Assembly: GCA_028583415.1 (NCBI GenBank)
Contig: CM053269.1
Location: 51,117,322 to 51,181,321 of the forward strand
Reading direction: 5' to 3'
Source: Protea cynaroides
Lineage: Eukaryota > Streptophyta > Magnoliopsida > Proteales > Proteaceae
Length of the DNA stretch: 64,000 bases
The notes beneath the pieces were generated by a model, which saw only the letters and a program-made list of their open reading frames with translations, was not told the origin of the DNA and did not search any database. The position numbers and the translations under genes are program-made. Positions 59,631 to 64,000 of the stretch are shown piece by piece (the stretch's first letter is position 1; the number at the start of each line of letters is the position of its first letter).

Positions 59631-60658
59631 CTGCACATGAAACAAGTCCTTTGATATTATCTCTTAAAATTGACTTTGCATTGTAACCACAAGATCAGAT
59701 TTCATCTTCATCAGTTTAGTTGAATTCAAGTTATTTTATTTATTTTTCTTTTTCTGGCAGTTCAAATAGTAAAGGTAGAACAATAAAAGGGAAAAAAAAT
59801 ACAGCCAAACCTCAACTATATGTCACAAGTCTTTTTTAAAATGTCCAACTGTATCTTAACCCTGGAATACACCAGGTAAGCTAGAAAAAGACACCCCAAC
59901 TTATTTTATGATAACCACTACAAATACCGGAGTATGGAAAGAAATCTCCCTTTCAATCACAACTCAGAAACTCAAGCATCTGAAACCAATCAAAATAACC
60001 TGGTTCACTCTATAATAAGTTGGACTCAAGATGGTACCATGGATGGGAAATCTCAAACAAACATTATAAACAGATAGCATACAAGCTGAGTCTCAATTAA
60101 ATTACAATAACTTGCTAATCAAGTCTAAGTCTAGATAAAGGACTTAATGTATGTCATGTTACTAGGCTTTCTGGTAAGCCAACTCAGATTGGACTCACTC
60201 AATCCTAGATGAGGTCTGTACTTTTCTTGGGAGTTTAAGAACCCAAAATGAGCTTACCAGCATTAGGAGATCATGTTGTACCAGGAGGCTTTTCCCTTTT
60301 CTCTCTCTCTTTTTTCCCCTTCTTTTTTTTTCTTTTCGGCACGGGGGTGGGGAGAGAGACCTCTAAACAGTTAAGAGATCCTGTGAACTATCAAATCAAT
60401 ACATATAATTTGAGTTCTAAATCTACTTGATCTAAAATCCATTGATCAAAACTTTTTTTTTTTTGTAAAATCCACTGATCACAGACTAGTACCTAGTCTT
60501 ACATTAGCATATAAAATCATTCAGTATTTCAAAAATGTTTGTTTCAAGACCAATTTATATACATAAACTTGGTTTCTCAGTTCAACTCGATACCAATCCA
60601 ATCATTGCAACTTATACCAACTGTGGATCAGCATTGATCCTTCCGCTTCTCAGAAGCT
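59631..60658. other. intronic or intergenic sequence upstream of the eIF3f exons
   Basis: AT-rich with T-runs and a CTCTCTCTC tract near 60300. No eIF3f MPN-domain exon could be found here. Confidence 0.4.
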
Positions 60659-61640
60659 GTTACGCGCATGCATTCTCCATGCAAGAGGCATGCATGGGAA
60701 GGCAATCTCATCATTATTGGGATAGCTTTGGTGGGTTCGATTACTGAGAGTTATTATAGGAATGGGTTAATTACCATTTTGGGTGAAATTATTAGTAGTA
60801 ATTACTTAGTTATGAATGGGTATAGCTATTGTATGCGTTGTAACTGGATAAGCGAGTGGAATTGTAAGGAGTGTAAAAGTGGAAGTTGTGTAACCGGGCC
60901 GCTTCAACTTCATAGCCCTATCCACTAGTATTGTAGAATGGAAGATGGACTGGGAATTTCTAAACCATGTGACTTTCTTAGGACACCACTGAGGCCGGGC
61001 TTCCTCCGTAAAGGCAACTAGAGGCACAACTACCTCAATATAGCCAATTTTTTATCTCTTGTTATCCTTCTTACTCCTCCAAGCAGACACATGTATCAAG
61101 TTGTATCAGAGCACAGGCATCAACTAGGCGTGAATCCAGATTTGGATCATGTGGAGAACAAGTTGGCCTTACACAAAGAATCCAGCATTCATATAAACTT
61201 CCACATGTCCCTGCTAAAGAAAACAATCGGAGATAATCACAAGGTTCAAACCAATTTTCCAGTAGTGCAGGGTGAGGAGACTCTACATCCTAAACCACAG
61301 GTGATTTAGGATAGGCATGTACACAAACGAAAAATCTCCATGCAAGAGCTATGCATGGGAAGGCCACCTCATAATTATCAGGTTAGCTTTGGTCGGTTCG
61401 TCTACCGAGAGTTATTATAGGAGTAAGGAGGGGTTAGTTACCATTATGGATTAAGTTATTGACTAGTTATTGCTTAGTTATGAATGGGTTTAGTTATTGT
61501 ATGTGTTATAACTAGATAAGTGAGTGCAATTGTGAGAAGTGTAAACGTGGAAGCTGTGCACCATATACCTCTACTTCACAGCCCTATTTAGTAGTAGTGA
61601 CTGTAATGTGGAAGTTGTGTAACCGGCTGCCTCTTCTTTG
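60659..61640 (+). mobile_element. internally deleted Gypsy-type LTR retrotransposon
   Basis: A 5' LTR of about 430 bp starts TGTTACGCGCATGC and ends near 61090. A primer-binding site TTGTATCAGAGC follows (61101-61112; the initiator-Met-tRNA consensus is TGGTATCAGAGC). Next is a short coding tail with FHMSLLKKTIGDNHKVQTNF, typical of the integrase C-terminal end in Gypsy pol. A second LTR copy starts near 61325 (CTCCATGCAAGAGCTATGCATGGG) and breaks off near 61640. Nearly all of gag-pol is missing between the primer site and the integrase tail. Confidence 0.72.
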
Positions 61641-61654
61641 TATTTCTGATTGAA

Positions 61655-63660
61655 GTACGTTCACAACATTTTCCGGGATGACGACTTCTTCGTGGGGTGG
61701 TACAATTTTGATAATTTCTGTTCCTCAAAGTCATCATTTCCAACAACTCGTGGCACAACAATTCTTCCAGAATGTACTGGTAATGGAATCCAACATTCTT
61801 CAAATGTCACCTTACGTGGTTTACCACTCCCACTAAGGTCATCATTCTCTAAAGATCTAAACGTTCGAGTATCAACAATCCCAGTGCTATGAGAAGGTGC
61901 ATAAAATCTATAGTCCTTCAACCCTCTGACAATAACCAATGAAGTAGCAACTCACAATATTGATGTCAAGTTTTCTTTCATGAGGGTTATATAGTTTGGC
62001 TTACGTAAAGCATCCCCATACGTGTAAGTATCCTAAATTGGTTCGTGTAAGTATCCTAAATTGGTTCCTTGCCCAACCATAACTTAATAGGAGTTTTGGG
62101 AACTGACTTATTGGAAACACAGTTTAGGATATACACAGCTATCTTTAAGCCTCACCTCACAATGATTCGGGCAACATGGAATTACTGATCATGGTGCGCT
62201 TATCATGCTGCACCATGTCCGTAAGGATATGATTGCGTCATTCAGCAACACAATTCTCATTCGGGTGTACCAAGAAGCGTATATTGGGGAGTTATACCCT
62301 TTAATTTGAGGAATTTGGCAACTAAGGGTTCATTTTCACCCAAGTCTGTAGGTCTACCATAGTATTTTCACCTACTCTATCAGATCTTACAATCGTGATC
62401 TTTTGTCAGGCTGGTTTTTGACTTTGGCACAAAACACTTGGATAGTATTTGGCTTAGCTTCAGACTTTTCCTTTAATAGATAGACTTAACAAAATCGATG
62501 CAATCTATAAAAATGTTGAAATTGGGAGTCTATAGCAGGTAATACCCCTTCTTTCACCAATCTCTCAATCCTCCGTCTAAATATATGACCCTAAAGTCAA
62601 TACCACAAGATGGAGGAATTTTCATTATGGGTTTACGTTTTGATCCAACATCCACATGCAGAGTGAAAAGCGATTTCTCAAAACTATAACTCAAATTAAA
62701 TCTATGAAGACCATCATATAAATATCTGGTACAAACTAGATTCTCGTCTTTATAAACACTAAAAACTTTATTCCCAAAATTAAACTTAGAACACTTTGAA
62801 TCAAGTCTAGAAAGAGAAATTAAATTTCTATAAATGGACAGAACATAAAGAGTATTCGGGAGGTCCAATTGGAATATGGTGTCCATATTGAGAGCCTGTA
62901 ATTGTCAATTGCTTGAACTTCAAATTCCATCCTGTTCCTCATATATACTCTATTCCCATTTTCCTATGGATTCTAGGTTGTAAGGTATCCCTGCATGAAA
63001 TTGGAAACATGGACAGTAGCACCCGAGTCAATCCACCAGCTGTTACAATGGGCATCAACTAAATTAGTTTGAAAACATACAAGGATAGAATCAATACCCT
63101 TCTTCTTGAACCAATTCTTCCTTTTCTGACAATCTTTCTAAATGTGTCCTGTTTTTTTACAGAAGAAACACTTCACTTTGTCATACTTAGTACTTACCAT
63201 CCTTCTTGTCCTTCTTTGGAGGATCTACATTCTTTTCGGGTGCATCGTTCTTACCTTTCCGTTGTTTTCCTCTTTTCCTTTGATTCTGGTTCAATACAAA
63301 CTGACTGATTGTCCCCCCTCTTCTTTCAATCTTAATTCCTCTTGGACACACATACTTTAAAGTTCATTCAGGATCCACTTTTCCTTATTTGTGTTATAGT
63401 GGACCTCAAAAAGTCCAAATTTCCGAGGAAGTGAGCTCGATATAAACTGAACAAGGAAAGACTCATTAGCTTTCATATCTAAATTTTCTAGTTGCATTTT
63501 AAGATCTGCCATCCTACAAAAGTGATCTCCTATTCCACTCACGCCATCGTACTCATTGTAGTCAACTTAGCCATGAGCATTCCTACAAGTGACTTGTCTG
63601 CCGTGGCAAACCGTCTCTCAACAGATTTAACTCATTGGCATTTTCAGAACTCCAAAAGAA
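61655..63660 (-). pseudogene. decayed Copia-type gag-pol
   Basis: Read on the minus strand from high to low coordinates: a UBN2-type gag segment (63542-63357, ADLKMQLENLDMKANESFLV), a CCHC zinc knuckle CFFCKKTGHI-KDC (about 63180-63140) with a stop inside it, the pre-integrase region (62886-62560, LYVLSIYRNLISLSRLDSKC and DGLHRFNLSYS), a broken integrase (about 62470-62100, with VRSDRVGEN and NCVAE-RN), and a linker (61939-61661). This is Copia order. Many stops and frameshifts make it inactive. Reverse transcriptase, RNase H and the LTRs are not seen. Confidence 0.78.
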
Positions 63661-63689
63661 CCCTCTAAATGGCTTTGGCGATCAACATC

Positions 63690-63840
63690 TTGACAAGGCA
63701 GGCGCGCCAGCCAGGCGCCAGGCGGATCCGGGCCCCGGGCGCCTATGAATGTTGCTCGGGCGGTCGCCCGGGCTCCTGGGCGCGCCTAGGCGCCGCCTTG
63801 GACGCCTTGGGCGCCCAGAAGCCTGGGCGACGCCTGGGCC
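63690..63840. repeat. GC-rich palindromic block (GGCGCC/GCCTAGGC words)
   Basis: About 150 bp of strongly GC-rich sequence with repeated GGCGCC, GGGCGCC, CCTAGGCGCC and GCCTGGGCG words, set in AT-rich surroundings. It can form many hairpins. It resembles dispersed GGCGCC-rich repeats in plant genomes; no coding meaning is assigned. Confidence 0.6.
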
Positions 63841-64000
63841 TTATGTGTGTTTTTTTCCTTTTGATCTCTGAATTTGCTCACGGGATTTATTAGGCTAGAC
63901 AGAACAACAACAGACAGACTTATTTATGACAAACCATAAGAAAGTTCTTTAATTTTAATCATTACTTAAGAATATTCATAAAAAGCAAATACCCCTATGA
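63841..64000. other. window end
   Basis: AT-rich sequence with no feature recognised. Confidence 0.4.

Overview
This window is nuclear DNA from a flowering plant. The genes are plant-specific (a WUSCHEL-type homeobox gene of the WOX5 class, the thylakoid phosphoprotein TSP9, an SQD2-type glycosyltransferase). Introns have GT/AG borders and are AT-rich, and the intergenic space is full of plant-type transposable elements. Nothing points to an organelle, a bacterium or a virus. The lineage within angiosperms cannot be fixed from the sequence.

Genes: (1) 3551-5011 (+), a two-exon Josephin-type deubiquitinase. (2) 5032-5646 (+), a single-exon FAS1-domain membrane protein that begins only 20 nt after the Josephin stop. 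(3) 7672-13840 (-), an 11-exon SQD2-like GT4 glycosyltransferase; all exons were assembled and total 434 codons plus stop. (4) 35647-36060 (+), a small basic plant protein of unknown function. (5) 42158-42430 (-), TSP9. (6) 51507-52187 (-), a WOX5-type transcription factor. (7) 59069-59630 (-), the last three coding exons of eIF3f, whose upstream exons are not visible. Apart from the adjacent Josephin/FAS1 pair, the genes look unrelated in function.

The space between genes is a layered transposon landscape, and many elements can be delimited by terminal inverted repeats (TIRs) and target-site duplications (TSDs). Two hAT-like families are present: one with TAAGGGTGTCAA ends (best copy 16719-17371) and one with TAGGGRTGAAA ends. 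The second family occurs as two longer gene-carrying elements, 27947-29845 and 43854-45207; the latter holds a broken copy of a HAWAIIAN SKIRT-like F-box gene. There are several Mutator-like elements with 9-bp TSDs (including 38038-39391, 46653-47132 and 47394-48478), Tourist-like MITEs with TTA TSDs, tRNA-derived SINEs, LINE remnants, and an internally deleted Gypsy element next to a decayed Copia element.

At 20.6-27.2 kb an old direct duplication is visible. Its two copies were invaded separately, so each gives the empty target site for insertions in the other. The most notable observations are the 20-nt Josephin/FAS1 spacing, which suggests a dicistronic or overlapping transcription unit, and the pair of gene-carrying hAT-like elements that share ends and a leader but differ in cargo.
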